A program made the translations under genes and the position numbers. Below are positions 1-9,723 of a stretch of DNA of 64,000 bases, piece by piece. Source of the DNA: Oceanospirillales bacterium (GTDB lineage: Bacteria > Pseudomonadota > Gammaproteobacteria > Pseudomonadales > Balneatricaceae); NCBI GenBank assembly GCA_018223185.1, contig JAAEYW010000014.1, positions 1-64,000 on the forward strand, read 5' to 3'. The notes below the pieces were generated by a model. That model did not search any database, was not told the origin of the DNA, and saw only the letters and a list, made by a program, of their open reading frames with translations. Within the stretch, counting starts at the first letter, position 1. Each line of letters starts with the position of its first letter.

Positions 1-30
1 CGGTTAATATCTGACCTGACTGAGTAATAA

Positions 31-55
31 AAAGGACGCTTCGGCGTCCTTTTTT
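31..55 (+). terminator. Rho-independent terminator of the gene left of the window
   Basis: The stem GGACGC / GCGTCC closes on a TTCG tetraloop and is followed by a T run; an A run precedes the stem, so it could also work on the minus strand. No gene lies to its left inside the window, so it probably ends a transcript entering from outside. Confidence 0.85.
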
Positions 56-254
56 CGCTCTGTTTCCAGCACCTATTCTCTTGTTTCTCCCCGCAATAAC
101 CATTCAAAAATCAAGGCTAAATTGATCTGGCGCAACAGTATCATTCGATAATTCTTTCAGCCGCGTAAAACTGTCTTAAATCAATACTTTCACAATGGAA
201 TAAGCGTCAAATAGGTTCACTTTTTGAAAGTCTTTTAATATAAGGATGGTCTTA

Positions 255-869
255 ATGAACAAGAAAGCTCTTTCCGCATTAGTTATGGGTGTATCACTGG
301 TTGCCACAGCTAACTGTATGGCATATGAAGCAGGCGATATGATCTTACGGGTAGGTGCGGCGAACGTTGACCCACAAACATCTAACAACACTGTAGTTGC
401 GGGCTTAGATGTAGAAGACAACACTCAGGTTGGCATTACCGGAACCTATATGCTGACCAACAACCTTGGTCTGGAACTTCTGGCTGCCACCCCTTTCAAA
501 CATGATGTTACGATTAATGGTGCTAAAGTTGGTGAAACTAAACATTTGCCACCGACCCTTTCCTTACAGTACTACCCAATGGACAGCAGCTCCGCTTTTC
601 AACCCTATGTAGGACTGGGTATTAACTACACCGAATTTTTCTCAGAAAGCACAAGCGGCGCCTTGACTGGAACCAAACTGGAACTGGACAGTTCATGGGG
701 GCTGGCAGGCCAGCTGGGTGTCGATTATTCAATTAACGATCAGTGGTTGCTTAATGCTGCTATCTGGAAAATGGATATCAATACCGAAGTGAAAGTGAAT
801 GGAAGCAAGCTGGGCGAACTTGAAATCGATCCAATGGTGTATATGATTTCTGTCGGCTACAAGTTCTGA
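255..869 (+). CDS. ompW: OmpW family outer membrane protein
   Basis: A 204-residue protein with a signal peptide (residues 1-23, cleavage after ANCMA) and the OmpW layout: alternating amphipathic strands, internal TYMLTNNLGLELLAATPFKHDV-type region (about residues 56-80) and a C-terminal phenylalanine typical of outer membrane barrels. OmpW proteins form an eight-stranded barrel with a hydrophobic channel for small apolar solutes. I chose the ATG at 255 because AAGGAT lies 7 bases upstream; the in-frame ATG at 246 overlaps that ribosome binding site. It appears monocistronic, with hairpins on both sides. Family assignment is firm; the solute is unknown. Confidence 0.88.
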   Translation: MNKKALSALVMGVSLVATANCMAYEAGDMILRVGAANVDPQTSNNTVVAGLDVEDNTQVGITGTYMLTNNLGLELLAATPFKHDVTINGAKVGETKHLPPTLSLQYYPMDSSSAFQPYVGLGINYTEFFSESTSGALTGTKLELDSSWGLAGQLGVDYSINDQWLLNAAIWKMDINTEVKVNGSKLGELEIDPMVYMISVGYKF

Positions 870-887
870 TTAAAACTGATCCGATCT

Positions 888-918
888 AATGCTGGGGCGA
901 GCCCCTCCTCCCAGCATT
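888..918 (+). terminator. Hairpin after ompW, possible terminator
   Basis: AATGCTGGG at 888-896 pairs with CCCAGCATT at 910-918. The stem is strong, but there is no clean T run after it, so termination is only probable. Confidence 0.5.
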
Positions 919-1352
919 ATCCAAATATAATAAATAACATAACCTCAAAATATCGCTCTATACTGCCCCTCGATTGATATCAGTGAATTATGATCAGCTC
1001 CTTTCTGATTTCGCAGCATATCCGCTGCATCAGGTGATACTACAGAATTAAAGATTGCTGTTTTAGTGGAAGACCAAAAAGATCCCTTCGACGACTGCTC
1101 TTGCCAGTTCGAACTTTTCAGCTGTATAAGCAAAAGGGTGACAATAATAACCAATCCTTAAATTACTTCAGCGATGCAGGCCACCCCTTGCATAGAATAA
1201 TTAATGCTGTTTATAGTTCATCACAATGAGCGTTATTTGCCATCTTATCAAATAGTTATATAAGGCCGATTCACTTTGACCTGGTTTTAAAAAAGTGGGA
1301 AAATCCCTCACTTTTTATGCCAGATAACCGATAGCCTGGATATTAAGAGTCT
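919..1352. other. Intergenic region without a recognised gene
   Basis: I see no credible coding frame here. The only structure is a hairpin at about 1289-1316 (AAAAAGTG paired with CACTTTTT, inner GGGA/TCCC), about 50 bases before the chemoreceptor start. It looks like a terminator or a leader hairpin. The rest is AT-rich. Confidence 0.4.
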
Positions 1353-1365
1353 GGAGGCTTGGGTA

Positions 1366-2496
1366 GTGTTTAACTATTTTTTATCTTTCTCAGGAGTAAA
1401 AATACCTATGTTCGTTAGATCTCGGTTACTGACAGAAGCACGTCAGGAAATTACCCGGCACGAACAAAATCAGGAGCAGCTCCGGCAACAGTTGGATGCA
1501 GCACGCGAACGGATCGCGACTTTAGAAGCTGAATTAAAAGATTCTAATGGCGAAAAAAGTGCAGATCTCGGAGTGATGCGAGGCGCAATTCAGGGCTTTT
1601 CAAGACTCAGTGAGATTCGGGAGCGGATAGCCAAAATGGCTACCCACCTGCTTTCAGAGCGGGACAAGATCCTCAACTCCTCGGCAATCTATGACCAGTC
1701 CTCTTCGAATATGAAGAAGTTGGTGGCAGGCCTGAGTGACGTCAGCGGCGAAGTTAGTATCATCCATGATCAGATTTTTAATTTGCGGGGCGTGGCAGAA
1801 GAGATCACCCTTTTTGTCGGGAGCATCAAAAACATCTCTGAGCAGACCAACCTTCTTGCCCTGAATGCCGCCATAGAAGCCGCACGGGCAGGTGAACAGG
1901 GTCGGGGATTTGCCGTGGTTGCCGATGAAGTACGTGCCCTGGCAAAGCGGGCCAGCGAAGCAAGTGGAGAGATTGAAAAACTGGTTTCGCAAATTGATCA
2001 AAGTACACATCAAACAGGTACCAGCATCACTGAAGCCCTGGACAGTTGTGGCGTAATGCTGGAAAACGCTACTGAAACCAATAGCTCACTTGATCACCTG
2101 ATCACCCATTCCATTTCCATGCATGAAACCATTAATGATGAAGCGATGGCCAGTTTCCTCGAAACGATAAAAATGGATCATATGGTTTGGAAACAGGATG
2201 TATACCGTCACTGGCTGGATAAACAATCCGGGCATGGCGAGATTGCAGATCACAGTCAGTGCCGCCTGGGTAAGTGGTATTACGAAGGCGATGGCGCTCA
2301 GCTATACAAAACAATGCCGAGCTTTGCTGAACTGGATCAGCCCCACGCAAATGTACACCAGGGTGGTTTGTCGGCACTGGAGTGCATAGTAGAAGATGAT
2401 TTAACAGGCTCCCTGACAGGTATCCGCCTGATGGAGAAAGCCAGTGATGAAACGTTCACTATTTTAATGAAACTGGGGCAGGAAATCGGCAAATAA
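1366..2496 (+). CDS. Soluble methyl-accepting chemotaxis protein with C-terminal CZB domain
   Basis: 376 residues with no membrane segment. Residues about 18-65 form a charged coiled coil. The middle holds the conserved MCP signalling hairpin tip ([20 protein letters not shown]), which contacts CheA and CheW. The C-terminus is a chemoreceptor zinc-binding (CZB) domain with the expected ligands His272, Cys299, His327 and His331. This order (no sensor membrane part, signalling domain, CZB) resembles Helicobacter TlpD, where the zinc-bound cysteine senses oxidants; that role is inferred here. The start is a GTG at 1366 with GGAGG 8 bases upstream; an ATG at 1408 with AGGAG is the alternative and would drop 14 residues. 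Confidence 0.88.
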   Translation: MFNYFLSFSGVKIPMFVRSRLLTEARQEITRHEQNQEQLRQQLDAARERIATLEAELKDSNGEKSADLGVMRGAIQGFSRLSEIRERIAKMATHLLSERDKILNSSAIYDQSSSNMKKLVAGLSDVSGEVSIIHDQIFNLRGVAEEITLFVGSIKNISEQTNLLALNAAIEAARAGEQGRGFAVVADEVRALAKRASEASGEIEKLVSQIDQSTHQTGTSITEALDSCGVMLENATETNSSLDHLITHSISMHETINDEAMASFLETIKMDHMVWKQDVYRHWLDKQSGHGEIADHSQCRLGKWYYEGDGAQLYKTMPSFAELDQPHANVHQGGLSALECIVEDDLTGSLTGIRLMEKASDETFTILMKLGQEIGK

Positions 2497-2518
2497 GTTT
2501 TTCTTCCGTTTCAAGATG

Positions 2519-2543
2519 AGGGTGGACATAGTTCACCCTTTTT
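2519..2543 (+). terminator. Terminator after the CZB chemoreceptor
   Basis: GGGTGGAC pairs with GTTCACCC around ATA and is followed by five T. The remaining sequence up to the cupin gene (to 2800) shows no further gene. Confidence 0.75.
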
Positions 2544-2812
2544 ATGCCCCAATCAATGAACCTTTTATGCCATCATCCTGAATGCAGCAATTGCATCTCC
2601 CTCACCTGAGCGACGACGGCTAAATGCAGTTCGTCTTCATCCCGTTATAACACTACATGATAATCGTAATGAAACATCAGAACCGCACCAGAAACAGGGG
2701 AGGCATTCTGCAACTGCTAAAATTTTGTATACACTAAGCAAACCGAAACATCAGCCCCCTTTTTCTGTTGATTATAGTCTACCCTTGATCTTATAAATCG
2801 ATGAGAAAACTC

Positions 2813-3127
2813 ATGCAAAACGTATTGACGAATATCCCGACAGAGCTGTCAGCGGAGCTGTTCACCACCCTGCTTGAAAATGACCAGCTGAAAATCGAAC
2901 GTATCGTATCCCGGGGACATCACTCACCCGAAAACGACTGGTACGATCAGAACCAGCATGAGTGGGTTTTGGTTATTCAGGGTGCCGCACGGATCGGCTA
3001 TCCTGAGGGCCAGCCAACCGAACTGCGTTCAGGGGATTATCTCCATATTCCGGCTCACAGGCGGCACCGTGTTGAATGGACATCGTCGTCTGAAGATACC
3101 ATCTGGCTGGCGATTCATTACGGATGA
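2813..3127 (+). CDS. Small cupin-domain protein
   Basis: 104 residues from the ATG at 2813 (an in-frame ATG at 2801 would add MRKL). A single cupin barrel: the first motif region ends in HEWVLVIQG and the second reads LRSGDYLHIPAHRRHRVEWT, with His residues placed as metal ligands. The WVLVIQG...IPAHRRHRV pattern is typical of small stand-alone cupins annotated as phosphoribosylaminoimidazole-carboxamide- or cupin-2-like, whose substrates are mostly unknown. It lies alone between the chemoreceptor and the crotonase gene; no function can be assigned. Confidence 0.8.
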   Translation: MQNVLTNIPTELSAELFTTLLENDQLKIERIVSRGHHSPENDWYDQNQHEWVLVIQGAARIGYPEGQPTELRSGDYLHIPAHRRHRVEWTSSSEDTIWLAIHYG

Positions 3128-3230
3128 CACCCCGGCATAGCTCGTTTACGCGGCCTGTGATAAGCTGAACAACAGAATAAAAACTGCATTTCAAAATACG
3201 AAAAACACAATAAAAAACAATGGTATATAT

Positions 3231-4070
3231 ATGAGTGATAATGTAAAACTTCCAGCATTAACAGACAGTGAATTAAGCCTGTCTAACCGTGTTGCAACGC
3301 TTACGTTCAGACGACACGATGTCCGCAACGCTCTGACCGGCACCGCTCTGATCGAGGATATTATTTGCGTTGCCGAGTGGGTTAATCGCACCCCTGAGGT
3401 TTCAGTGCTGATTCTGACGGGTGACGGCAGCGCGTTCTCTGCCGGAGGCAATATCAAAGAGATGAGCGAACGGGATAGCATCCATAAACAGGGAGCTTTT
3501 GGCGGCGATGTCTATACGGTGCAGGAAAAGTACAGGCTTGGCATTCAGCGAATTCCACTGGCAATGAACGCAATTGATATACCGGTGATTGCTGCGATTA
3601 ATGGCCCGGCAATCGGCGCCGGATTTGACCTGACCTGCATGTGCGACCTTCGAATCGGTTCAACCAAAGCCCTGCTGGGCGAAACCTTTGTCAATCTGGG
3701 CATCATCCCCGGAGATGGAGGCGCCTGGTTTCTGCAACGCCTGATCGGCTACCAGAAAGCCGCAGAGCTGACCCTGACAGGCAGGATGATCAGTGCCGAT
3801 GAAGCTAAAACGCTGGGGATATTACTCGAGGTGGTTGAACATGAACAATTGATGGACAGAGCGATGGAGCTGGCCCAACGAATAGCTGATAAACCACCCC
3901 AGGCATTAAGGATGACGAAACGGCTGCTGAAATCAGCACAGAAAATGGAGCTTCCTGAGTTTCTGGAACAGTGCGCTCTGATGCAGGGAATCTGCCACAA
4001 CACCGAAGACCATATTGAAGCGGTCAATGCCTTTATTGAGAAACGCACACCGAGTTATCAGGGAAAGTAG
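3231..4070 (+). CDS. Enoyl-CoA hydratase/isomerase (crotonase) family protein
   Basis: 279 residues, full crotonase length. The oxyanion-hole segments are present (SAFSAGGNIKEM and GPAIGAGFDL), so it should bind and polarise acyl-CoA thioesters. Compared with classical enoyl-CoA hydratase, the first catalytic Glu is Asp (GAGFDL) and the position of the second catalytic Glu is Phe (GETFVNLGIIPGDGG), with an Asp in GDGG instead. The protein is therefore probably an isomerase or another crotonase reaction rather than a standard hydratase. Its stop lies one base from the convergent ABC exporter stop. Confidence 0.85.
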   Translation: MSDNVKLPALTDSELSLSNRVATLTFRRHDVRNALTGTALIEDIICVAEWVNRTPEVSVLILTGDGSAFSAGGNIKEMSERDSIHKQGAFGGDVYTVQEKYRLGIQRIPLAMNAIDIPVIAAINGPAIGAGFDLTCMCDLRIGSTKALLGETFVNLGIIPGDGGAWFLQRLIGYQKAAELTLTGRMISADEAKTLGILLEVVEHEQLMDRAMELAQRIADKPPQALRMTKRLLKSAQKMELPEFLEQCALMQGICHNTEDHIEAVNAFIEKRTPSYQGK

Positions 4071-4071
4071 C

Positions 4072-5847
4072 TCAACTCTGCAGGACTGGCTCCTGCGCGG
4101 CGGAGTCAGTCTTAAACTGTAATTCAGCCAGGCGTGCATACAGGTCTGAGCTTTGCAGCAGTTGTTCATGGCTACCCATCCCCACCACTCTGCCCTGATC
4201 CATTACCACGATCTGATCCGCATGCAAAATAGTCGACAGACGGTGCGCGATGATAATGGTTGTCCGGCCCTGCATCAGTGTATCCAGGGCTAGCTGAACT
4301 TTGTGTTCACTCTCTGTATCCAGAGCACTGGTGGCTTCATCCAGTAGCAGTATCCGCCGGTCATTGAGAATCGCTCTGGCGATAGCGATACGCTGCTTCT
4401 GACCACCCGACAGACGCACGCCCTGCTCGCCCAGATCACTGTAATAACCATCCGGCAGGCGCTCAATAAACTCATGGGCATAGGCGGCTTTCGCTGCCGC
4501 AATCACCTCCCCTTTACTGGCATCGCAGCGGCCATAGCGGATATTCTCAATCACATTAGCCGTAAACAGAGCCGGTTGTTGCGATACCAGTGCGATCTGC
4601 TGCCTCAGCTCACGGGGATCAAGGTCACGCAGATCGACAGAATCGAAACAGACCTGACCGCTCTGCGGATCATAGAAGCGTAACAACAGTTCAAATACTG
4701 TCGATTTACCCGCTCCGGAAGGTCCCACCAGCGCGGTGATAGACCCCTCGCTAAAGGTTAATGAAAACGCCTCCAAAGCGGGTTGATCAGGACGTGAAGG
4801 GTAATTAAAGCTGACATCTTTCAGGGAGAGTTCAGCCCTGAGATTAGCAGTGTCGCTGGCAGGTTCAGTTTTTGGAGCCCTGATCTCACTTTCTGCATAC
4901 AGCAGCTCCATCAGCCGCTCCGTGGCTCCCACCGCCCGCTGCAGCTCTCCATACACCTCCGACATGGTGCCAACGCCCATGGCGACAATCAGCGCATAAA
5001 ACACGAAAGCACCCAGTTCACCGGCTGTCATCGCCCCGGTAATCACATCATAACCGCCGACCCAGAGCATTCCTGACAGCGCACCAAACACCAGCAGAAT
5101 GACCATCGCCATCAGCATCGCCCGCTGCCGGATGCGGTGCTGAGCGACTCTGAAAGCACTGTCCACCTCAACCCCGAAGGCACGGCTTTCGTGAATCTCC
5201 TGGGTATAGCTCTGAACCGTTTTAATCTGCTGAATAGCTTCACCGGCATAGCTGCCAACATCGGCAATACTGTCCTGGCTTTTACGCGCCAGCGCCCGCA
5301 CCCGGCGCCCAAAGATAAGAATTGGCAGCAGAATCAGCGGCACACCGGCAACAATAATCAATGACAGTTTAATATTGGTAACAAACAGCATGATCAGTGC
5401 ACCGGATGTTGTCACCAGACTGCGCAGCGCCATTGAAAAGGAGCTGCCAATAATAGATTGCAACAACGTAGTGTCCGTCGTCAGCCGGGACATGATCTCG
5501 CCACTGCGGTTGGTCTCAAAAAAACTGGGGTGCAGACCGATGACATTATCAAATACCGCCTGACGCATATCTGCGGTCACCCGCTCGCCAAGCCATGACA
5601 CCAGATAAAAACGGATAAAGGTGCCGCAGGCCATCAAAACAGCCATGGCAATCAGAATCAGGATGGCCTGATTTAACTGCGATACCGAGCCTGCCACAAA
5701 GCCATTATCGATCACCAGGCGCACCCCCTGACCGATTGCCAGTGTGATTCCCGCCGTGAATAACAACGCAATCACGGCGCCGACCCAATATTTGCGGTAT
5801 GGCAGCATAAACCGCAATAGCTGAGTCAGCGTTGATAATTTATTCAT
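4072..5847 (-). CDS. ABC exporter, fused permease and ATPase (MsbA-like)
   Basis: 591 residues from the ATG at 5847 (a TTG at 5892 would add 15). An N-terminal six-helix exporter domain (about residues 15-310) is followed by the ATPase domain with Walker A GPSGAGKST, signature LSGGQKQRIAIARAIL, Walker B ILLLDEATSALD and the H-loop IIIAHRLST. Such half-transporters dimerise and export lipids, peptides or drugs. The C-terminal VSQQPALF Q-loop region is intact. The substrate cannot be read from the sequence, and core MsbA is probably encoded elsewhere with lpxK. It is followed upstream on the same strand by the glycosyltransferase gene after 72 bases. Confidence 0.9.
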   Translation of the reverse strand: MNKLSTLTQLLRFMLPYRKYWVGAVIALLFTAGITLAIGQGVRLVIDNGFVAGSVSQLNQAILILIAMAVLMACGTFIRFYLVSWLGERVTADMRQAVFDNVIGLHPSFFETNRSGEIMSRLTTDTTLLQSIIGSSFSMALRSLVTTSGALIMLFVTNIKLSLIIVAGVPLILLPILIFGRRVRALARKSQDSIADVGSYAGEAIQQIKTVQSYTQEIHESRAFGVEVDSAFRVAQHRIRQRAMLMAMVILLVFGALSGMLWVGGYDVITGAMTAGELGAFVFYALIVAMGVGTMSEVYGELQRAVGATERLMELLYAESEIRAPKTEPASDTANLRAELSLKDVSFNYPSRPDQPALEAFSLTFSEGSITALVGPSGAGKSTVFELLLRFYDPQSGQVCFDSVDLRDLDPRELRQQIALVSQQPALFTANVIENIRYGRCDASKGEVIAAAKAAYAHEFIERLPDGYYSDLGEQGVRLSGGQKQRIAIARAILNDRRILLLDEATSALDTESEHKVQLALDTLMQGRTTIIIAHRLSTILHADQIVVMDQGRVVGMGSHEQLLQSSDLYARLAELQFKTDSAAQEPVLQS

Positions 5848-5919
5848 CAGTGAAAAGCCCGTATAGAAAGCCTCGCTGGAGGCTTGTTGCAAAAGACCTG
5901 TCCAGAAAAGCTCGTGTCC

Positions 5920-6630
5920 TTAAGCGTTTAACCATTTGCTTTTCAACAACAGCCAGAGTTGTGGTAGCGCCTGCCTGATCCAGCAGAGCTGATATTTCAG
6001 TGTCAGTCGTACCCAGCCAGCCGATCTGTATTTACGCGCACTGGTTGTTAGCGCTGCGCCGGTATTGGTTAATCTGACACCCTTTTGATGGGCTCGCCAG
6101 ACAAACAGATGGTCCTCGCCATACTGTGCTTCGACCGGATAACCGCCCAACCGTTCAAATTGCGCCACAGAAAGACAGAACCCCTGATCTCCAAAGGGCA
6201 AACCTAAGTAACGTGAACGCAGGTTAGCCCCCACGCTGTTAAGCCACATAGGCCCGTCACCGTCAGACAGAAACTGCAGATCAAAATAGTGCAGTGAACC
6301 GGGCTGATGCATCAGGCTCTGATTGAGCATCTGCCATTGAGTGTTGGATATTTGACTATCCAGATGCAGAAACCAGATAAATCCGGACTCAACCCGTTGC
6401 GCCCCGGCATTAAGCTGACTGGCACGCCCTGCTTCAGCCGTCATGGCAATAATCTGCTCATTGTCAGGCAACTGCGCTCTGAGGTGCTCAGACAGGGGGC
6501 AGAATACAAAGATGATCTGCTCTGCCCGCTGCAGATACTGCAACTGCTGCAGCATCGGCTCCAGGCTTGTTTCGGCCGGACCGACCGGAATAACGACAGA
6601 GATACTGTATCTATTCATCTGATCGCTCAT
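5920..6630 (-). CDS. Family 2 glycosyltransferase, rSAM-associated transferase 2 type
   Basis: 236 residues with a GT-A fold: N-terminal SVVIPVGPAETSLEPML, the segment WFLHLDSQI in place of the usual DxD, and YGEDHLFVWRAHQKG with the catalytic-type ED. It matches the transferase 2 family that often accompanies radical SAM genes and is annotated as arsenosugar-type glycosyltransferase. It is the last gene of a minus-strand unit: transferase 1 (7598-8266), radical SAM (6677-7591), then this gene after 46 bases. The product of the unit is unknown. Confidence 0.8.
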   Translation of the reverse strand: MSDQMNRYSISVVIPVGPAETSLEPMLQQLQYLQRAEQIIFVFCPLSEHLRAQLPDNEQIIAMTAEAGRASQLNAGAQRVESGFIWFLHLDSQISNTQWQMLNQSLMHQPGSLHYFDLQFLSDGDGPMWLNSVGANLRSRYLGLPFGDQGFCLSVAQFERLGGYPVEAQYGEDHLFVWRAHQKGVRLTNTGAALTTSARKYRSAGWVRLTLKYQLCWIRQALPQLWLLLKSKWLNA

Positions 6631-6676
6631 CAGGCTTCAGTAAAGGCTGAACAGTTGTGGCAGGGTCGAAACCAGA

Positions 6677-7591
6677 TCAGGTTTCACTACAGCTGGATCC
6701 GTATTTAAAACAACTAAAGCAGCGATGATGCTTCATACTGACCTGCTGTTCTAATGCCTGACGCAAATTATCACCCATATCATATTCGGGATCATCATCC
6801 ACCAGCGTACAGGCATAAATACGCATCCGGCCGTTTTGCTTCACCACCATTTTACTGAAAGCACACATAAAACTGTTACGGGTGTCTTCAGTATGGTACT
6901 GGGTCATACAGTGGGTGGTGATGTCCGGCCCATGGCCATGGCTGCCCGGGGGAAGAAAGTCGGGAAAGGCAACAAACTTAGTCTCTGCGGGAATACCGCG
7001 GCGAACCAGCAGATCACGATACTGCCGCTCGACTACAGCGCTGTCCTCGTTCATCGCCATATGTCGTGCGACAGAAACCTGAAAACCCATCTCATGAAGG
7101 GCTTTCATCCCCTTCAGAGCCAGATCAAACATCCCCTCACCACGGCCCGCATCATGCTCCGCTTCGATATGGGAATCGATGCTGACACGAAAGCTCACCG
7201 GATAGCGGCTCTGCAACAGGGGGACGAGCTGATGCAATCGTTTCTGCAATGCATCGGTGCCGTTGGTCAGCACCAGACAGGGAGCGTGCTCCGACGCGAG
7301 CTGAAGAATTCTGATCAGGTCTTTGGCGAGAAAAGGTTCACCACCGGTAAAAGAGAACTGCTGAACGCCGAGATCAAGGGCCTGATCAATGAAGGGAGAA
7401 ACATCCGCAAGCTTTAGCAGTTCAAGCCGCTGATCACCGGGACCTGAACCCTCAAGACAGAAATCACAGCTGAGATTACAGGCGGTTCCGGTGTGAAACC
7501 ACAACTCTTTCAGCAGAGTGGGACGAATATAACCGCGATCAGACCCATCGGCCGTTGTATACCAGTCCCGACTTCTTATCAGCTCCATCAT
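6677..7591 (-). CDS. Radical SAM enzyme in a two-glycosyltransferase unit
   Basis: 304 residues. The radical SAM motif CNLSCDFC places Cys38, Cys42 and Cys45 on the 4Fe-4S cluster; FSFTGGEPFL is the SAM-binding GGEP motif. A short cysteine-rich tail (Cys291, Cys294, Cys301 in RCFSCFKYGSSCSET) suggests an auxiliary cluster or metal. It does not look like the Cys-rich selenodomain radical SAM protein that normally goes with these two transferase families, so it may be a replacement. It lies 6 bases after transferase 1, so co-translation is likely. Substrate unknown. Confidence 0.85.
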   Translation of the reverse strand: MMELIRSRDWYTTADGSDRGYIRPTLLKELWFHTGTACNLSCDFCLEGSGPGDQRLELLKLADVSPFIDQALDLGVQQFSFTGGEPFLAKDLIRILQLASEHAPCLVLTNGTDALQKRLHQLVPLLQSRYPVSFRVSIDSHIEAEHDAGRGEGMFDLALKGMKALHEMGFQVSVARHMAMNEDSAVVERQYRDLLVRRGIPAETKFVAFPDFLPPGSHGHGPDITTHCMTQYHTEDTRNSFMCAFSKMVVKQNGRMRIYACTLVDDDPEYDMGDNLRQALEQQVSMKHHRCFSCFKYGSSCSET

Positions 7592-7597
7592 AACCCC

Positions 7598-8266
7598 TTA
7601 CTTTTCTTTCAGTAATACGCGCAACAGTTGCAGTAATTGCTGTCTGGCCGGTCTGGAATCGTACGCCAGTGAATCCAGCAGCCGGTGCAGATCAGCTTCA
7701 GTATCCACATCGTAGCCAACGGAGCTGAAAGCAACCTGAAAACCAGGCGCTTTGCAGGCAGCGGCTAATTCATCACCCAGCTGAGGAGTACTCCAGGGAA
7801 GATTATCCAGCGCAGGCCAGGGGCAACTACCGCCCATTGCCGTCACACCACCATCTTCTGCAGGCGAAAGAACAATATCATTATGTTGCAACAGCTGATC
7901 AAACTCATCATAGTCCCTGGGGGTGTGTTCCGGAGCATCGGTGCCGATAAACAGCAACGGTGAAGCTCCCTGCTGCCGCAATATCCGGTCAACATAGTTG
8001 AGTTTCTTGCCCATATTGCCTTCGCATTGGGGCACTACCTGACACTCGATCAGCAACAAATCCTCTGCCCACTGGCGATCAGACTCACTGCCTGGAGAAA
8101 GCACCACGGGGCCTGGCCAGCTTCTGGCATCTTCAAGGGCACAATTGAGTAACGCACAGGCAACCTGATAGGCAGCATCTTTACCCAGTGTCGCCGCTAT
8201 ACGTTGTTTACCCTGACCATGCATGGGCCGTTTACAAAAGATAACCAGCGTCGTCGGTTGATTCAT
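7598..8266 (-). CDS. DUF2064 / rSAM-associated transferase 1 (GT-A nucleotidyl/glycosyltransferase)
   Basis: 222 residues. N-terminal LVIFCKRPMHGQGKQRIAATLG is the nucleotide-binding start of this family, followed by LLFIGTDAPEHTP (DxP metal site) and VLSPAEDGGVTAMG. These features match the DUF2064 family, relatives of CofC-type nucleotidyltransferases, often next to a radical SAM gene and transferase 2. It is the first gene of the three-gene unit, starting 19 bases from the cysS terminator that isolates it from the upstream gene. Confidence 0.85.
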   Translation of the reverse strand: MNQPTTLVIFCKRPMHGQGKQRIAATLGKDAAYQVACALLNCALEDARSWPGPVVLSPGSESDRQWAEDLLLIECQVVPQCEGNMGKKLNYVDRILRQQGASPLLFIGTDAPEHTPRDYDEFDQLLQHNDIVLSPAEDGGVTAMGGSCPWPALDNLPWSTPQLGDELAAACKAPGFQVAFSSVGYDVDTEADLHRLLDSLAYDSRPARQQLLQLLRVLLKEK

Positions 8267-8284
8267 TTACGTGTCCTTAGCCAT

Positions 8285-8310
8285 AAAAAAGGCAGCTTAT
8301 AGCTGCCTTA
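8285..8310 (-). terminator. Terminator of cysS
   Basis: Read on the minus strand, AAGGCAGCT pairs with AGCTGCCTT and runs into six T. It ends cysS just before the transferase 1 start. Confidence 0.85.
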
Positions 8311-8337
8311 GCAATACTCATTAACACTCTGATTCAT

Positions 8338-9723
8338 TCAGCCTTCACGGAACCAGGTCGTCCCTTCACGGCTGTCTTTAAGAATAATGCCCTGCGCCAC
8401 CAGGTCTTCACGAATCTGATCGGCAGCAGCGAAATCTTTAGCTTTTTTCGCATCTGCACGCTGCTGAATCAGTGCTTCGATCTGCTCCGGAGTGATCTCA
8501 CCCGCTTTGCTCTCACCCTGCAGGAATGCTTCAGGCTGCTGTTGCAGTAAGCCAAGAATGCCGCCCAGTTGTTTCAGCTGAGCCGCCAGCGCTGGCGCTT
8601 TGGAATCTCCCGCACGGCTGGCCGAGTTTAATTCATTCACCAGCTCAAACAATACTGCCATCGCTTTGGGTGTATTAAAATCATCGTCCATTGCTGCATA
8701 GAAGCGCTGTTCGTAATCATTATCCAGCGGTGCAGTGACCGCTTCAACACCATTAAGCGCCTGATAAAAACGTTCGAGGGCGCTACGCGCTTCTTTCAGG
8801 CTGCTTTCGGAATAGTCGATATAGCTGCGGTAGTGTACGCAAGAGAGGAAATAACGGACCACCTCGGCATCATACTTTTCCAGAACATCGCGAATAGTGA
8901 AAAAGTTGCCCAGTGACTTGGACATCTTCTCGGCATTCACCCGTACAGCCCCGGCGTGCATCCAGGTATTTACAAACTTAACACCATTCGCCGCTTCAGA
9001 CTGAGCAATCTCATTTTCATGATGGGGGAACGGCAGGTCAGGTCCGCCACCATGGATATCAAAGGTGTCACCCAGGCAGCACTTAGACATGGCTGAACAC
9101 TCAATATGCCAGCCGGGACGACCCGCGCCCCAGGGAGATTCCCAGCTTACTTCACCCGGCTTTGCCGCTTTCCAGAGGACAAAATCCATAGGGCTTTCTT
9201 TCGCGTCCTGAACCTCGACCCGGGCACCCGAGCGCAGTTCATCAACGTTTTTATTGGTGAGTCTGCCGTAGTCCGCAAATTTTTCGACGCGGTAATAGAC
9301 ATCGCCATTATCAGCGGCATAGGCATAGCCTTTATCGATCAGCACCTGCACCATATCAATAATATCCTGCATATGCCCGGTGGCACATGGCTCCTGATCT
9401 GGACGCAGAACGCTGAGTTTATCTTCATCTTCGTGCATCGCATCGATCATGCGCTGAGTCAGCTGATCGGGACGTTCACCATTCTCAGCCGCACGTTTAA
9501 TGATCTTGTCATCAACATCGGTGATATTACGGACATAAGTGACATCCCAGCCACGTGCCCGCAGATAGCGGGTGATCACATCAAACGCAACCATGACCCG
9601 TGCATGTCCGATATGACAGAAGTCGTACACAGTAATACCGCATACATACATATTGATCTTGCCCTCTTCCAGTGGCTGGAACGGGGCTTTCTCTTTGGTC
9701 AGGGTGTTATAGATCTGCAACAT
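8338..9723 (-). CDS. cysS: Cysteinyl-tRNA synthetase
   Basis: 461 residues from the ATG at 9723, identical in length to the E. coli enzyme; the longer frame from 9780 adds 19 residues with no family support. It charges tRNA-Cys in the cytoplasm. Signatures: CHIGHARVM (HIGH motif), KMSKS at the second catalytic loop, and zinc ligands in [18 protein letters not shown] and [13 protein letters not shown]. It has its own terminator and faces the divergent nifJ. Confidence 0.97.
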   Translation of the reverse strand: MLQIYNTLTKEKAPFQPLEEGKINMYVCGITVYDFCHIGHARVMVAFDVITRYLRARGWDVTYVRNITDVDDKIIKRAAENGERPDQLTQRMIDAMHEDEDKLSVLRPDQEPCATGHMQDIIDMVQVLIDKGYAYAADNGDVYYRVEKFADYGRLTNKNVDELRSGARVEVQDAKESPMDFVLWKAAKPGEVSWESPWGAGRPGWHIECSAMSKCCLGDTFDIHGGGPDLPFPHHENEIAQSEAANGVKFVNTWMHAGAVRVNAEKMSKSLGNFFTIRDVLEKYDAEVVRYFLSCVHYRSYIDYSESSLKEARSALERFYQALNGVEAVTAPLDNDYEQRFYAAMDDDFNTPKAMAVLFELVNELNSASRAGDSKAPALAAQLKQLGGILGLLQQQPEAFLQGESKAGEITPEQIEALIQQRADAKKAKDFAAADQIREDLVAQGIILKDSREGTTWFREG

